A stretch of DNA of 64,000 nt from LMUY01 sp965199165 (GTDB taxonomy: Bacteria; Pseudomonadota; Alphaproteobacteria; Acetobacterales; Acetobacteraceae): the NCBI GenBank assembly GCA_965199165.1, contig OZ240681.1:4650001-4714000 (forward strand). Direction: 5' to 3'. A program made the position numbers and the translations under genes. The first letter of the stretch is position 1. Every line of letters begins with the position of its first letter. The notes beneath the pieces were generated by a model. That model saw only the letters and a program-made list of their open reading frames with translations. It was not told the origin of the DNA and ran no database searches. Below are positions 55,271 to 63,438 of this stretch, piece after piece.

Positions 55271-56761
55271 ATGGCGATCGGTCCGCGGCTCGAGTTCAGG
55301 CAATCCCAGTCCCTGGTGATGACGCCGCAGCTGCGGCAGGCCATCAAGCTTCTGCAGTTCTCCAACATCGAGGTCGCCGCCTATATCGAGGAGGAGCTCG
55401 AGCGCAACCCGCTGCTGGAGCGTGACGACCGGCAGGACACGGTGCCCGAGCACCCGGCCCCCGACCAGCGGGTGGAGCGGCTGGACAGCCTGGACACGGC
55501 GGACATGCTGCGGCGGGAGAAGCTGCCGGATGCGGCGGAGGCCGACCATACCAACAGCTACGACGCCGGCAGCCTGGGCGACGGCGCGGCGGCGTTCAGC
55601 CGGGAGGGCGGCGGCGGGCGCGGCTTCGAAGGCGACGACCGCGGCACGGACGACCTGGCGGAGGCGCCACGCTCGCTGCGGGAGCATCTGAGTCAACAGC
55701 TGCGCCTCGGCTTCTCCGATCCGGTGGACACGCTGATCGGGGCGCACCTGATCGCGTTGCTGGACCCGGCGGGCCGGGTGACGGTGGACAGCGCCACGCT
55801 GGCCGACGCGCTGGGCATCGAGCCGGCCCGGATCGAGCGGGTGCGGGCGCAGATGCAGCGCTTCGACCCGCCGGGCCTCTTCGCGCGCGACCTGCGGGAA
55901 TGCCTGTCCGCCCAACTGGCCGACCGCAACCGGCTCGACCCGGCGATGCAGGCGCTGCTCGACAACCTGGACCTGCTGGCGCAGCGCGATATGCGCCGCC
56001 TGCGCGAGCTCTGCGACGTGGACGCGGAGGACCTGGCGGACATGATCGCCGAGATCCGCATGCTGGACCCCAAGCCCGGCGCCGCGTTCGAACAAGGGCC
56101 GGTCGCCGCCATCCTGCCGGACGTGCTGATGCGCCGGGCGCCGATCCGCGACGAGGAGGGCAGCGAGTGGCTGCTGGAACTCAACCCGGAGACGATGCCG
56201 CGGGTGCTGGTGAACCAGGGCTTCCACGCCCGCATCCTGACGCGCACCAAACGGGACGAACGCGTGTTCCTGAGCGAGCAGCTGTCGTCCGCCAATTGGC
56301 TGGTGAAGTCGCTGCAGCAGCGCGCCCAGACCATCCTGAAGGTCTCGGCCGAGATCGTCCGGCGCCAGGATGCCTTCTTCCGGCACGGGGTGGCGCACCT
56401 GCGCCCGCTGATCCTGCGCGACATCGCCGACGCCGTGGAGATGCATGAGAGCACGGTCAGCCGGGTGACCGCCAACAAGTACATCGCCACGCCGCGCGGC
56501 ACGTTCGAGCTGAAGTATTTCTTCACCACCGCCATCGCCGGGACGGCCGGCGAAAGCCACAGCGCCGAGGCCGTCCGCCAGCGCATCCGCAGCATGGTCG
56601 GGGCGGAGACGGCGGAGGACATCCTGTCCGACGATGCGATCGTGGCAGCGCTGCGCCGGGAAGGCGTGGACATCGCACGGCGAACGGTGGCCAAATACCG
56701 CGATGCGCTGCGGATACCGAGTTCGGTGCAGCGCAAGCGGGAAAAGGCGTTGCCGGCCTGA
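55271..56761 (+). CDS. rpoN: RNA polymerase sigma-54 factor
   Basis: 496 residues. Region I is Gln/Leu-rich (RLEFRQSQSLVMTPQLRQAI, then KLLQFSN), then an acidic region II, the core-binding domain, the HTH (EMHESTVSRVTANKYIATPR) and the RpoN box ARRTVAKYRDALRIPSSVQR, close to the canonical sequence. Directs transcription from -24/-12 promoters with enhancer-binding proteins. Placed between lptB and hpf as in most proteobacteria. Confidence 0.96.
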   Translation: MAIGPRLEFRQSQSLVMTPQLRQAIKLLQFSNIEVAAYIEEELERNPLLERDDRQDTVPEHPAPDQRVERLDSLDTADMLRREKLPDAAEADHTNSYDAGSLGDGAAAFSREGGGGRGFEGDDRGTDDLAEAPRSLREHLSQQLRLGFSDPVDTLIGAHLIALLDPAGRVTVDSATLADALGIEPARIERVRAQMQRFDPPGLFARDLRECLSAQLADRNRLDPAMQALLDNLDLLAQRDMRRLRELCDVDAEDLADMIAEIRMLDPKPGAAFEQGPVAAILPDVLMRRAPIRDEEGSEWLLELNPETMPRVLVNQGFHARILTRTKRDERVFLSEQLSSANWLVKSLQQRAQTILKVSAEIVRRQDAFFRHGVAHLRPLILRDIADAVEMHESTVSRVTANKYIATPRGTFELKYFFTTAIAGTAGESHSAEAVRQRIRSMVGAETAEDILSDDAIVAALRREGVDIARRTVAKYRDALRIPSSVQRKREKALPA

Positions 56762-56795
56762 GCAAACGCCGACCGCCAACAAGGAGGCGACGCGG

Positions 56796-57389
56796 ATGCA
56801 GATCACGGTTTCCGGCAAGCAGGTCGACCTTTCGGACGCGCTGCGGACGCGCGTCTCCGACGGGCTCGACACCATCGCCGGAAAGTATTTCGACGGCGCG
56901 CTCGAGGCGAGCGTCACCTTCAGCCGGGCGCGGTCGTTCTTCACCTGCGACATCAACATGCATGCCGGCCGAGGGCTGACGCTGCGGGGCGAGGGCGAGG
57001 CGGCGGACGCCAACGGTGCCTTCGACGACGCCGCGGAACACATCGCCAAGCGGCTGCGACGCTACCGCCGGCGCGTGAACGAGCATGCGCGCGACCTGGC
57101 GAACAAGGACCGTCCGCAGGCCAAGTCCGCCCGGCAATACGTCCTGCGCCAGGAGGACGAGGCGACGCCAACCCCGCCCGACGGCCACACCCAGGCGTTC
57201 GCAACGGTGATCGCGGAGACGGCGACGACGATCGACCACCTGAGCGTCAGCGAGGCGGTGATGCGGCTCGACCTGGCGGACCAGCAGGTGATGATGTTCC
57301 ACAACAGCACCACGGGCGAGCTGAACGTCGTCTACCGCCGCTCAGACGGCCATATAGGCTGGATCGATCCTGCGTCCAAGCCGACGTAA
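56796..57389 (+). CDS. hpf: Long-form ribosome hibernation promoting factor
   Basis: 197 residues; ATG 56796 with a strong AAGGAGG at 56781-56787. The N-terminal domain (ITVSGKQVDLSDALRTRVSD) binds the 30S decoding region. The C-terminal dimerisation domain (IDHLSVSEAVMRLDLADQQV, then MMFHNSTTGELNVVYRR) identifies the long form, which makes 100S ribosome dimers by itself. The usual downstream ptsN is missing; a HigA relic converges on its 3' end. Confidence 0.93.
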   Translation: MQITVSGKQVDLSDALRTRVSDGLDTIAGKYFDGALEASVTFSRARSFFTCDINMHAGRGLTLRGEGEAADANGAFDDAAEHIAKRLRRYRRRVNEHARDLANKDRPQAKSARQYVLRQEDEATPTPPDGHTQAFATVIAETATTIDHLSVSEAVMRLDLADQQVMMFHNSTTGELNVVYRRSDGHIGWIDPASKPT

Positions 57390-57640
57390 GGCACTGTTCC
57401 AGCACCCTTTACAAGCCCTCTCCGTTTTATCGTGGCGAGCGTATCCGCCATGCCCCGCGCCGCGCGCCACAGATTCCGGGCTTGCTGCATGCGAAGCCAC
57501 AGGCCCGGACCGTTCCCGCACAGCTTGCCCAGCCGGGCGGCCATTTCCGGCGTCACGGACGCCCGTTCCGCAAGGATGGCGTGTCGGGCCTGGCGGGAGA
57601 TGCCCACCTCCTCGCGCAGAAGCGCCTGGATGGGACGGTT
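57332..57640 (-). pseudogene. Degenerate HigA-family antitoxin remnant
   Basis: The - strand encodes LREEVGISRQARHAILAERA, then SVTPEMAARLGKLCGNGPGL and WLRMQQARNLWRAARG, matching the C-terminal half of HigA/VapI XRE-family antitoxins (SRQ...ISPDMALRLEK...WLRMQ.AYDL). The upstream HPG motif of these proteins is present but in another frame (EPSHPG). The segment normally linking LREE to the recognition helix, ~15 residues, seems deleted. No start codon fits the intact part, and the reading frame runs on into the 3' end of hpf. I see no HigB toxin beside it. Confidence 0.7.
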
Positions 57641-57818
57641 CGTGGAACGGCCGGCCGGCGCCGGCGTAAGTGCCGGCTGCGGAACGCCGTCTGACGGCCG
57701 GGGCAGGCCAGGATCGGACCCCGTCCGGACAATACGCCGACCGCAGTCGCCAGGGGCATTGCGGCCGGGCCGGCCCGGCGTCGTCGCGGCGCACGCGCCC
57801 GAGCCGGCTACCGCTAGT
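57641..57818. other. Gene-free stretch after tsf with palindromic hairpin
   Basis: Nothing coding is recognised here. GCCGGGCCGGCCCGGC at 57764-57779 is a perfect 16-bp palindrome about 40 bp after the tsf stop (- strand). It can form a 6-bp GC stem with a CCGG loop. No T-tract follows, so it may be a Rho-assisted or pausing structure at the end of the rpsB-tsf transcript. Confidence 0.35.
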
Positions 57819-58757
57819 TTACTGCGCCGGGGGAGCGGGCGGCGTCGTCGGCACGCCAGCGGCTGCGGCGACCTCGGCGGCGAAGTCGCCGGATTGCTTC
57901 TCGATCCCCTCGCCGAGAGCATAGCGTACGAAGCCGGTGATGGTGGCGCCCGCCTTCTTGGCCACGACCTTCACCCGGCTCTCGCCGTCATGCACCCAGA
58001 TCTGCTCCAGCAGCACCACTTCCTCGTAGTACTTCCGGATGCGGCCGAGCACCATCTTCTCGATGATATCCTCGGACTTGCCGGAGGCGCGGGCCTGTTC
58101 CGTCAGCACCGCTTTCTCGCGCTCCAGTGCGGAGGTGTCGACGCCGTCGATGTCCAACGCCAGCGGCTGGGTCGCCGCCACGTGCATGCCGACCTGGCGG
58201 CCCAGCAGCTCCAATCCCTCGAGTTCGCTCGGGCTCTCCATCGCCGCCAGCACGCCGATCTTGCCAAGGCCGGGCTTCAACGCCTGGTGCACGTAGCTGG
58301 CCACCACGCCGGAGCTCACGGTCAGCACACGGGCGCGGCGGATCGTCATGTTCTCGCCGATCGTGGCGACCATGTGCGTCAGCTCTTCGGCGACGCTGCG
58401 GTCCGAACCGGGAAACGCAGCAGCCTTCAGCGCCTCCACGTCCTCGCCGACCTCCAGCGCCAGCTTGGCGACCGTCTCCACAAAGGCCTGGAACGTCTCG
58501 TTGCGGGCGACGAAATCCGTCTCGGCGTTCACCTCGACGATGGCGCCCTTGTTCGGCAGGGTCGCCACGCCCACGAGCCCTTCCGCCGCCACCCGGCCGC
58601 TCTTCTTCGCCGCAGCGGCCAGTCCCTTCTTGCGCAGCCAATCCACGGCGCCTTCCAGGTTGGCGTCCGTCTCGGACAGCGCCCGCTTGCAGTCCATCAT
58701 CCCGGCGCCGGTCTTCTCGCGAAGCTCCTTCACCAGGGCGGCAGTCACGTCAGCCAT
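57819..58757 (-). CDS. tsf: Elongation factor Ts
   Basis: 312 residues. N-terminal UBA-like domain and TDVGN-type core: LVKELREKTGAGMMDCKRAL, EVNAETDFVARNETFQAFVE and the coiled-coil/C-terminal dimerisation part. It is the GDP-GTP exchange factor of EF-Tu. It follows rpsB by 32 bp on the same strand, the universal order. The common downstream genes pyrH and frr are absent; the next sequence is a relic. Confidence 0.96.
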   Translation of the reverse strand: MADVTAALVKELREKTGAGMMDCKRALSETDANLEGAVDWLRKKGLAAAAKKSGRVAAEGLVGVATLPNKGAIVEVNAETDFVARNETFQAFVETVAKLALEVGEDVEALKAAAFPGSDRSVAEELTHMVATIGENMTIRRARVLTVSSGVVASYVHQALKPGLGKIGVLAAMESPSELEGLELLGRQVGMHVAATQPLALDIDGVDTSALEREKAVLTEQARASGKSEDIIEKMVLGRIRKYYEEVVLLEQIWVHDGESRVKVVAKKAGATITGFVRYALGEGIEKQSGDFAAEVAAAAGVPTTPPAPPAQ

Positions 58758-58789
58758 TCATGGTCTCCCTGAATTCGGGGCGGGCGATG

Positions 58790-59569
58790 TCAGGCGGCGG
58801 GCTGCTCGGCCATCACGTCATCCGGCATGGCGCCGAGCGGCAGGTCCTCGTCGGCGCCCACGTCGCGGCCGGACGCGGCCATTTCCGCGCTGATGCCGTC
58901 CAGCACGGCGCCGGCCACTAGGTCGCAGTACAGCGTGATGGCCCGCAAGGCGTCGTCGTTGCCTGGGATCGGATAGGTCACGCCTGCCGGGTCCGAGTTG
59001 CTGTCCAGCACGGCGATCACCGGGATGCCGAGCTTGTTGGCTTCCTCGACGGCCAGCTTCTCCTTATTGGTGTCGATGATGAACAGGATGTCGGGCAGGC
59101 CGCCCATCTCCTTGATGCCGCCCAGCGCGCGCTCCAGCTTGTCGCTGTCACGGGTGATGTCGAGCACCTCCTTCTTGGTCAAGCCCTCGACGTTGCCGGA
59201 CAGCAGCTCCTCGATCTGCCGAAGCCGCTTGATGCTGCCGGTGATCGTCTTCCAGTTGGTCAACATGCCGCCGAGCCAACGGTGGTTGACGTAGTACTGG
59301 CCGCAGCGCTTGGCTGCGTCCGCCACGTGCTCCGCCGCGGCGCGCTTGGTGCCGACGAACAGCACGCGGCCCCCGTTGGCGGTCACGTCGCGCACGGCGC
59401 GCAGCGCGCGGTCCAGCATCGGCACGGTCTGCTGCAGGTCGATGATGTGGACCTGGTTGCGGATGCCGAACAGGAACGGCGCCATGCTGGGGTTCCAGCG
59501 GCGGGTGTGGTGGCCGAAATGCACGCCAGCCTCGAGGAGCTGGCGCATCGTGAAATCGGGCAAGGCCAT
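58790..59569 (-). CDS. rpsB: 30S ribosomal protein S2
   Basis: 259 residues. Starts at ATG 59569 (MALPDFTMRQLLEAGVHFGH), the conserved beginning of S2 after a short leader; a more upstream ATG (59626) would add 19 non-conserved residues. Later motifs: HRWLGGMLTNWKTI and PDILFIIDTNKEKLAVEEAN. The acidic C-terminal extension is usual in alphaproteobacteria. Confidence 0.96.
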   Translation of the reverse strand: MALPDFTMRQLLEAGVHFGHHTRRWNPSMAPFLFGIRNQVHIIDLQQTVPMLDRALRAVRDVTANGGRVLFVGTKRAAAEHVADAAKRCGQYYVNHRWLGGMLTNWKTITGSIKRLRQIEELLSGNVEGLTKKEVLDITRDSDKLERALGGIKEMGGLPDILFIIDTNKEKLAVEEANKLGIPVIAVLDSNSDPAGVTYPIPGNDDALRAITLYCDLVAGAVLDGISAEMAASGRDVGADEDLPLGAMPDDVMAEQPAA

Positions 59570-59667
59570 GGGCGTGCTGCTTCCTGTCGTCCGGTTGAAC
59601 CTCCGCAGGGCCTGGCCTTTCGGCACCGGCGCTGGCTGTCGCAGCCAGGAAGGCGCCCCGCGTGTGA

Positions 59668-59673
59668 ATTATC
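59668..59673 (-). promoter_or_regulatory. Possible -10 box of the rpsB promoter
   Basis: GATAAT on the - strand stands in an otherwise GC-rich leader about 100 bp before rpsB. The -35 region at 17 bp is poor. The ~100-nt untranslated leader would leave room for S2 autoregulation as in other bacteria, but I could not identify a specific fold. Confidence 0.3.
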
Positions 59674-59787
59674 GGCGGGCTCGCGCTGCCGACGGGCCGG
59701 GATATGACGGAAACGGACGGGAATGGCAAGGTCGCGGAACCGGCCTCGCCACCGGGTCGTTCAGCCTGGACAGGCGTGGAGGCGGCG

Positions 59788-59991
59788 ATGACCCGGTTCG
59801 TATTTGCGACAATACTCGGCTTGGCTCTGGCCGCTCCGCCCACGCCGGGGCCGACCGCGGAGCCGACTACCAGCAACCCCAGCACACCGTCCGCACCGGT
59901 GACGCAATCGCCGCAACCTGCTGCCGGCACGACGCCGGCCCCGAGTGCCGCGCCCAGTCCGGCGCCGGCCGAGATCGTGGCGCCGAGGTGA
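59788..59991 (+). CDS. Small secreted Pro/Thr/Ala-rich protein, 67 aa
   Basis: ATG 59788 with GGAGG at 59778-59782. The first ~18 residues look like a signal peptide (MTRFVFATILGLALAAPP), followed by low-complexity PTPGPTAEPTTSNPSTPSA-type sequence. No family recognised. The clear SD and signal segment favour translation, but Pro/Ala-rich frames arise easily in GC-rich DNA, so confidence is moderate. Confidence 0.45.
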   Translation: MTRFVFATILGLALAAPPTPGPTAEPTTSNPSTPSAPVTQSPQPAAGTTPAPSAAPSPAPAEIVAPR

Positions 59992-60112
59992 CTCGGCCTG
60001 TGCTGCACCTCGCCTCGTCATCGTGAGGGGCGGTTGCGACGACGCAGTCTGGCCGAGTGGCGTCTCGGGATGACGGCAAGGTCGTTTGCGCCGCGGATGG
60101 TGTGGCTTGCCG

Positions 60113-61186
60113 CTAACGCGGCGAACCGCCGACCAGCTCGCGGACGGCACGGGTCAGCAAGGCGATGGCGGGTTCCAGGAAGATCGTCAGGTGGTCGCCC
60201 GGCACGATGACGCGGGTGAGGCCGTCACCCACCAGCCTACCCCAACCGAAGCGGCGATCCAGTCCGAAGCCGCGTGGTTCTTCCGAGGAGCAGATGTGGA
60301 GCACATTCCCGTCATAGGGGCGTGGGCGATAGGTCTGAGCGGCGGCGTGGAGTTGCGCCAGCAGGTCGGCATCGAACGCCTGCTGTGCCAGGTAGGCCTG
60401 TGCCGCCGGGCTCAGTGGGCCTTCGTCCATCACCGGCGGCTTCACCAATCGTCGCACGGCATTGCGCTCGCGCAGGAACTCGCCCATCCCGAGCCGGCCT
60501 CGCAGCATCTTGCCGAATTGCGTCAGGATGATCTGCCAGCCGTAGGAGCGTTCGGCCAATTGCCGCCGCCACCGTCCCATCCGGGCGAAATAGGCCGGGT
60601 TCCAGGCGTCCACCATCACCACCGCCGAGACGGCTTGACCAGCGGTGCGGAGTTGTTGGGCGGCCTCGTAGGCGATGTTGCCGGCGAGGCACCAACCCAG
60701 CAGCACGTATGGTCCCTGCGGCTCGACCAGGCGCAGCTGCCGCACATAGTCTTCCGCGATCGCCTCGATCGTGGCAGGCAGGCGGCCGCCCGTCCTGCGG
60801 TCGATGGTCTGCAGCGCCACGAAGGGATGGTCGCTGCCGACCTCGCGCCCCAGGGGGAAGAACGCGCCGTTGCTGTGCATGACGGCGAACACGGGCTTGG
60901 CGGTGCCGCGCCCCAGCCGGGCCACGCGGTCGAAGCGGAACTGCCGCGCTGGCGAAGCACCGCCCAGAGCGTGAGCCAGGGCGCCAAGCGTCGGCTCCCG
61001 AAAGAAGTCCGGCAGCGCGACGGTGCGGCCGAATTCCTTCTCCACGCGGGAGAGAAGCCGGGTTGCGAGCAGCGAGTGGCCACCGGCGGCAAAGAAGTCA
61101 GCCTCCGCGCTTGCGGGCGTGCCCGGCAACAGGTCCGACCAGATCGCCTGCAGCCGCGCGGGCGCGTCGTTCACGCCCACGCCCAT
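60113..61186 (-). CDS. Free-standing peptidyl carrier protein-thioesterase didomain with Cys nucleophile
   Basis: 357 residues. A phosphopantetheine carrier domain (about 8-75) has the attachment Ser38 in FFAAGGHSLLATRL. A type I thioesterase domain (about 98-357) has the nucleophile elbow GWCLAG with Cys166 instead of Ser, Asp193 in VMVDAWNP and His332 in VPGDHLTIF. This is the C-terminal PCP-TE pair of a nonribosomal peptide synthetase, but here it is a complete short gene with its own ATG and no synthetase beside it. Substrate unknown. It follows a lipoprotein gene by ~30 bp. Confidence 0.85.
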   Translation of the reverse strand: MGVGVNDAPARLQAIWSDLLPGTPASAEADFFAAGGHSLLATRLLSRVEKEFGRTVALPDFFREPTLGALAHALGGASPARQFRFDRVARLGRGTAKPVFAVMHSNGAFFPLGREVGSDHPFVALQTIDRRTGGRLPATIEAIAEDYVRQLRLVEPQGPYVLLGWCLAGNIAYEAAQQLRTAGQAVSAVVMVDAWNPAYFARMGRWRRQLAERSYGWQIILTQFGKMLRGRLGMGEFLRERNAVRRLVKPPVMDEGPLSPAAQAYLAQQAFDADLLAQLHAAAQTYRPRPYDGNVLHICSSEEPRGFGLDRRFGWGRLVGDGLTRVIVPGDHLTIFLEPAIALLTRAVRELVGGSPR

Positions 61187-61216
61187 CGGCCCCTCCCAGA
61201 CTCCCGCATGGTCGGC

Positions 61217-61687
61217 TCAGCCCGGAAGATCAGCGGGACGAACCTCTCCAGCCGGAGCGGCCGAAGCGTTGGGTCCGACCGGCCCCGGCACCGCACGCGG
61301 CGTGAGTTGGATGACATCGTCCTGGTCGTAGCGGTAGTTGGCGCGGCTCGCCTCGTCGACGACCACACCCACCAGGCCACCGAAGAACAGGTTGCCGACG
61401 GTGACCGCGGTGAACTTGGAAGGGATGACCGTCACGCTCCGGTCCCAACCTGGCTTGTCACACACCACGGTGAGGTCCGGTCGCTCCCGGTGCAGCTGGA
61501 TGGTGCCGGGCGTGGCCGGCACCATGCCGACGACGTCTGCGCCGCGCAGGATGCTGCAGGTGGCCCCGACCGGCGCCGTCCGCACGGTCAGCGTCTGCGT
61601 CGTGCCGTCGACGATCGTGGCACAGCCCGGCAGGAGCAGCAGCGCAACGAAGCCGAACCGGGAGGTGGGCATTAGGCGACCGGGCAT
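61217..61687 (-). CDS. Lipoprotein of unknown function
   Basis: 156 residues from ATG 61687 (ATG 61672 is an alternative). Lipoprotein signal with lipobox LPGC after MPTSRFGFVALLLLPGCATI. The mature part begins VDGTTQTLTVRTAPVGATC and includes a carboxypeptidase-regulatory/PEGA-like beta segment (IQLHRERPDLTVVCDKPG) and a Gly-rich hydrophobic region (GNLFFGGLVGVVVDEASR). Similar envelope lipoproteins with a ...FGGLVGxxVD... region are frequent in proteobacteria; role unknown. Confidence 0.75.
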   Translation of the reverse strand: MPGRLMPTSRFGFVALLLLPGCATIVDGTTQTLTVRTAPVGATCSILRGADVVGMVPATPGTIQLHRERPDLTVVCDKPGWDRSVTVIPSKFTAVTVGNLFFGGLVGVVVDEASRANYRYDQDDVIQLTPRAVPGPVGPNASAAPAGEVRPADLPG

Positions 61688-61743
61688 TGCATGGCTCACC
61701 AGATGCCATCGTCCCGTTAAAGCCGGATGAACACCTGGCGCAA

Positions 61744-61953
61744 TCAGCCTTCCAAGCTCAGCGCCTGCAGCAGGTCCTCGGCAACCGGGCCGCGCACGGT
61801 GGCGACGCACTCGGCGTACAGCTTCAACAGCTCTTCCTTGCCCGTTAGCCCCCGATTGCTCTCCAGGATCTTCTCCATCAGCCGGAACGCCACCGCCTCG
61901 GGCGTCCCGGCCTCCAGCAGCAGGCCGGCGGCGGGCGTGGCCGAGCCGGACAT
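61744..61953 (-). CDS. Small hypothetical protein, 69 aa
   Basis: A helical, soluble protein (GTPEAVAFRLMEKILESNRG, then LTGKEELLKLYAECVATVRG). ATG 61953 overlaps the EF-hand gene stop by 1 bp (TGATG); a GTG at 61956 precedes it. No family recognised. The coupling to the upstream gene and the balanced amino-acid composition support translation. Confidence 0.6.
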   Translation of the reverse strand: MSGSATPAAGLLLEAGTPEAVAFRLMEKILESNRGLTGKEELLKLYAECVATVRGPVAEDLLQALSLEG

Positions 61954-62348
61954 CACGGCTTGGCAGGCGCGGCGTTGGCCGCCGCGGCCTTCTTCGCCGC
62001 ACGATGGGCCGCGCGGACGGCACGGCTGTGCGCGCGGATCTGGTCGACCGTCACGTAACCCTTGTGGTCGGTGTCGATGTCGGCGAAGTCCCGGGCGACG
62101 GAAGGCATGTGGGCACGGGCCTGTTCCTGCGTCAGGTGGCCGTCATGGGTGACGTTTGCCGCGTCGAACCGGTCTTGCAGGCTGCGCCCGCGGCGGCGTG
62201 CCGGAGCCGCGGGCGCGGCCGGCGGCGTCGTTGGCGCCACGGCGGGTGCCGTCGGCGAGCCGACCGGTGCGGTCGTGCCGGTGAGCGGGGTCTGCGCCTG
62301 GGCGGCACCCGCAAGCAGGACCAGAGCGGCGATGACGGACATGCGCAT
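61953..62348 (-). CDS. Secreted EF-hand calcium-binding protein
   Basis: 131 residues. Signal peptide MRMSVIAALVLLAGAAQAQT, a Pro/Ala/Thr-rich linker, then two EF-hand-like loops: DAANVTHDGHLTQEQ (degenerate first position) and DIDTDHKGYVTVDQI (canonical D-x-D-x-D spacing). The C-terminus is basic and Ala/Lys-rich (AHRAAKKAAAAN). Probably a periplasmic calcium-binding protein. Translationally coupled to the 69-aa gene. Confidence 0.82.
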   Translation of the reverse strand: MRMSVIAALVLLAGAAQAQTPLTGTTAPVGSPTAPAVAPTTPPAAPAAPARRRGRSLQDRFDAANVTHDGHLTQEQARAHMPSVARDFADIDTDHKGYVTVDQIRAHSRAVRAAHRAAKKAAAANAAPAKP

Positions 62349-62361
62349 TGTCGGGCTTCCT

Positions 62362-63438
62362 CTACGGCGATGGGTCTGAAGCGGCGACGGCGCGGATCAC
62401 CGCCTCCGCCTCCGCCACGTCAGCGGCTGCAACGTCCAGATGGGTGCACGCGCGCGCCCGGTGGCGGCCCATGACCGAGATCAGCACGCCATGCTGGGCG
62501 GCGCGCCGGGCAAGCTCGGTCGCGTCCATGCCGGAGGCGGAGGTGTCGATGTAGACCAGGTTCGTCTCCGGCGGCTGCACCGACAAGCCGGGGATCTGCG
62601 CCAGCCCGCGCGCCAGGGCCTTGGCGTTGGCATGGTCGTCGGCGAGGCGGTCGATGTTGTGGTCGAGCGCGTAGAGGCACGCCGCGGCACAGATGCCGCC
62701 CTGGCGGAGCGAGCCGCCCATGCGCTGCTTCCACCGCCAGGCGGCGCCGATGAACTCGGACGAGCCGGCCAGCACAGCCCCCAGCGGCGCGCCGAGCCCC
62801 TTGGTGAAGTCCAGCCACACCGTGTCGTAGCCCGCCACCATCTCCGCCGCCGGCACGCAAGCGGCCACGACGGCGTTCATCAGCCGGGCGCCATCCATGT
62901 GGGTCGCCATGCCGTTCGCGTGCGCGACCTCGGCCACGTCGTTCAGGGCGTCCAGCGCCCACACGGCGCCACCCCCCTGGTTGGCGGTCTGCTCCACTGC
63001 CAGCAGCGCCTGGGGCGGGGAGTAGCGGGACTTGGGGCGGATGGCGGCCCGGACGGCGTCCGCCGTGAACTGACCCTCGGCACCGGGCAGGCCCAGGATC
63101 ATCGCGCCGGCCAGCGCGCCCGGCGCACCGCCCTCGCTGGTGAGGATGTGCGCCGTCTCATGCGCCAGGATTTCGTCGCCGGGACGGCAATGGCCGAGGA
63201 TGGCGACCTGGTTGCACATCGTGCCCGTGGGCAGGAACATCGCAGCCTGCTTGCCCAGCAGCGCCGCCATGCGCTCGCACAGCGCGTTGACGGTCGGGTC
63301 GTCGCCGTTCTGCTCGTCCCCGACCTCGGCCTCCATCATCGCGGCCTTCATCGCGGCAGTGGGCTTCGTCTGCGTGTCCGAGTAGAGGTTCACCCGGACC
63401 GGCACGGGGGAGCGGAAGGGCGGCGGCGCGAACGTCAT
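62362..63438 (-). CDS. ltaE: Low-specificity threonine aldolase family, PLP enzyme
   Basis: 358 residues. Fold type I PLP enzyme: NLYSDTQTKPTAAMKAAMME at the start, MFLPTGTMCNQVAI, THMDGARLMNAVVA, and the PLP-lysine motif WLDFTKGLGAPLGAVLAGS. It cleaves threonine or allo-threonine to glycine and acetaldehyde; beta-hydroxyaspartate aldolase or tyrosine/tryptophan lyase-type relatives are less likely. It overlaps the COQ10-like gene by 1 bp (TGATG). Confidence 0.9.
   Translation of the reverse strand: MTFAPPPFRSPVPVRVNLYSDTQTKPTAAMKAAMMEAEVGDEQNGDDPTVNALCERMAALLGKQAAMFLPTGTMCNQVAILGHCRPGDEILAHETAHILTSEGGAPGALAGAMILGLPGAEGQFTADAVRAAIRPKSRYSPPQALLAVEQTANQGGGAVWALDALNDVAEVAHANGMATHMDGARLMNAVVAACVPAAEMVAGYDTVWLDFTKGLGAPLGAVLAGSSEFIGAAWRWKQRMGGSLRQGGICAAACLYALDHNIDRLADDHANAKALARGLAQIPGLSVQPPETNLVYIDTSASGMDATELARRAAQHGVLISVMGRHRARACTHLDVAAADVAEAEAVIRAVAASDPSP

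Noticed and set aside
57432..58772. 446-codon + strand frame opposite tsf
   Set aside because: tsf on the other strand is a universal gene with full conservation; the + frame is its complement.
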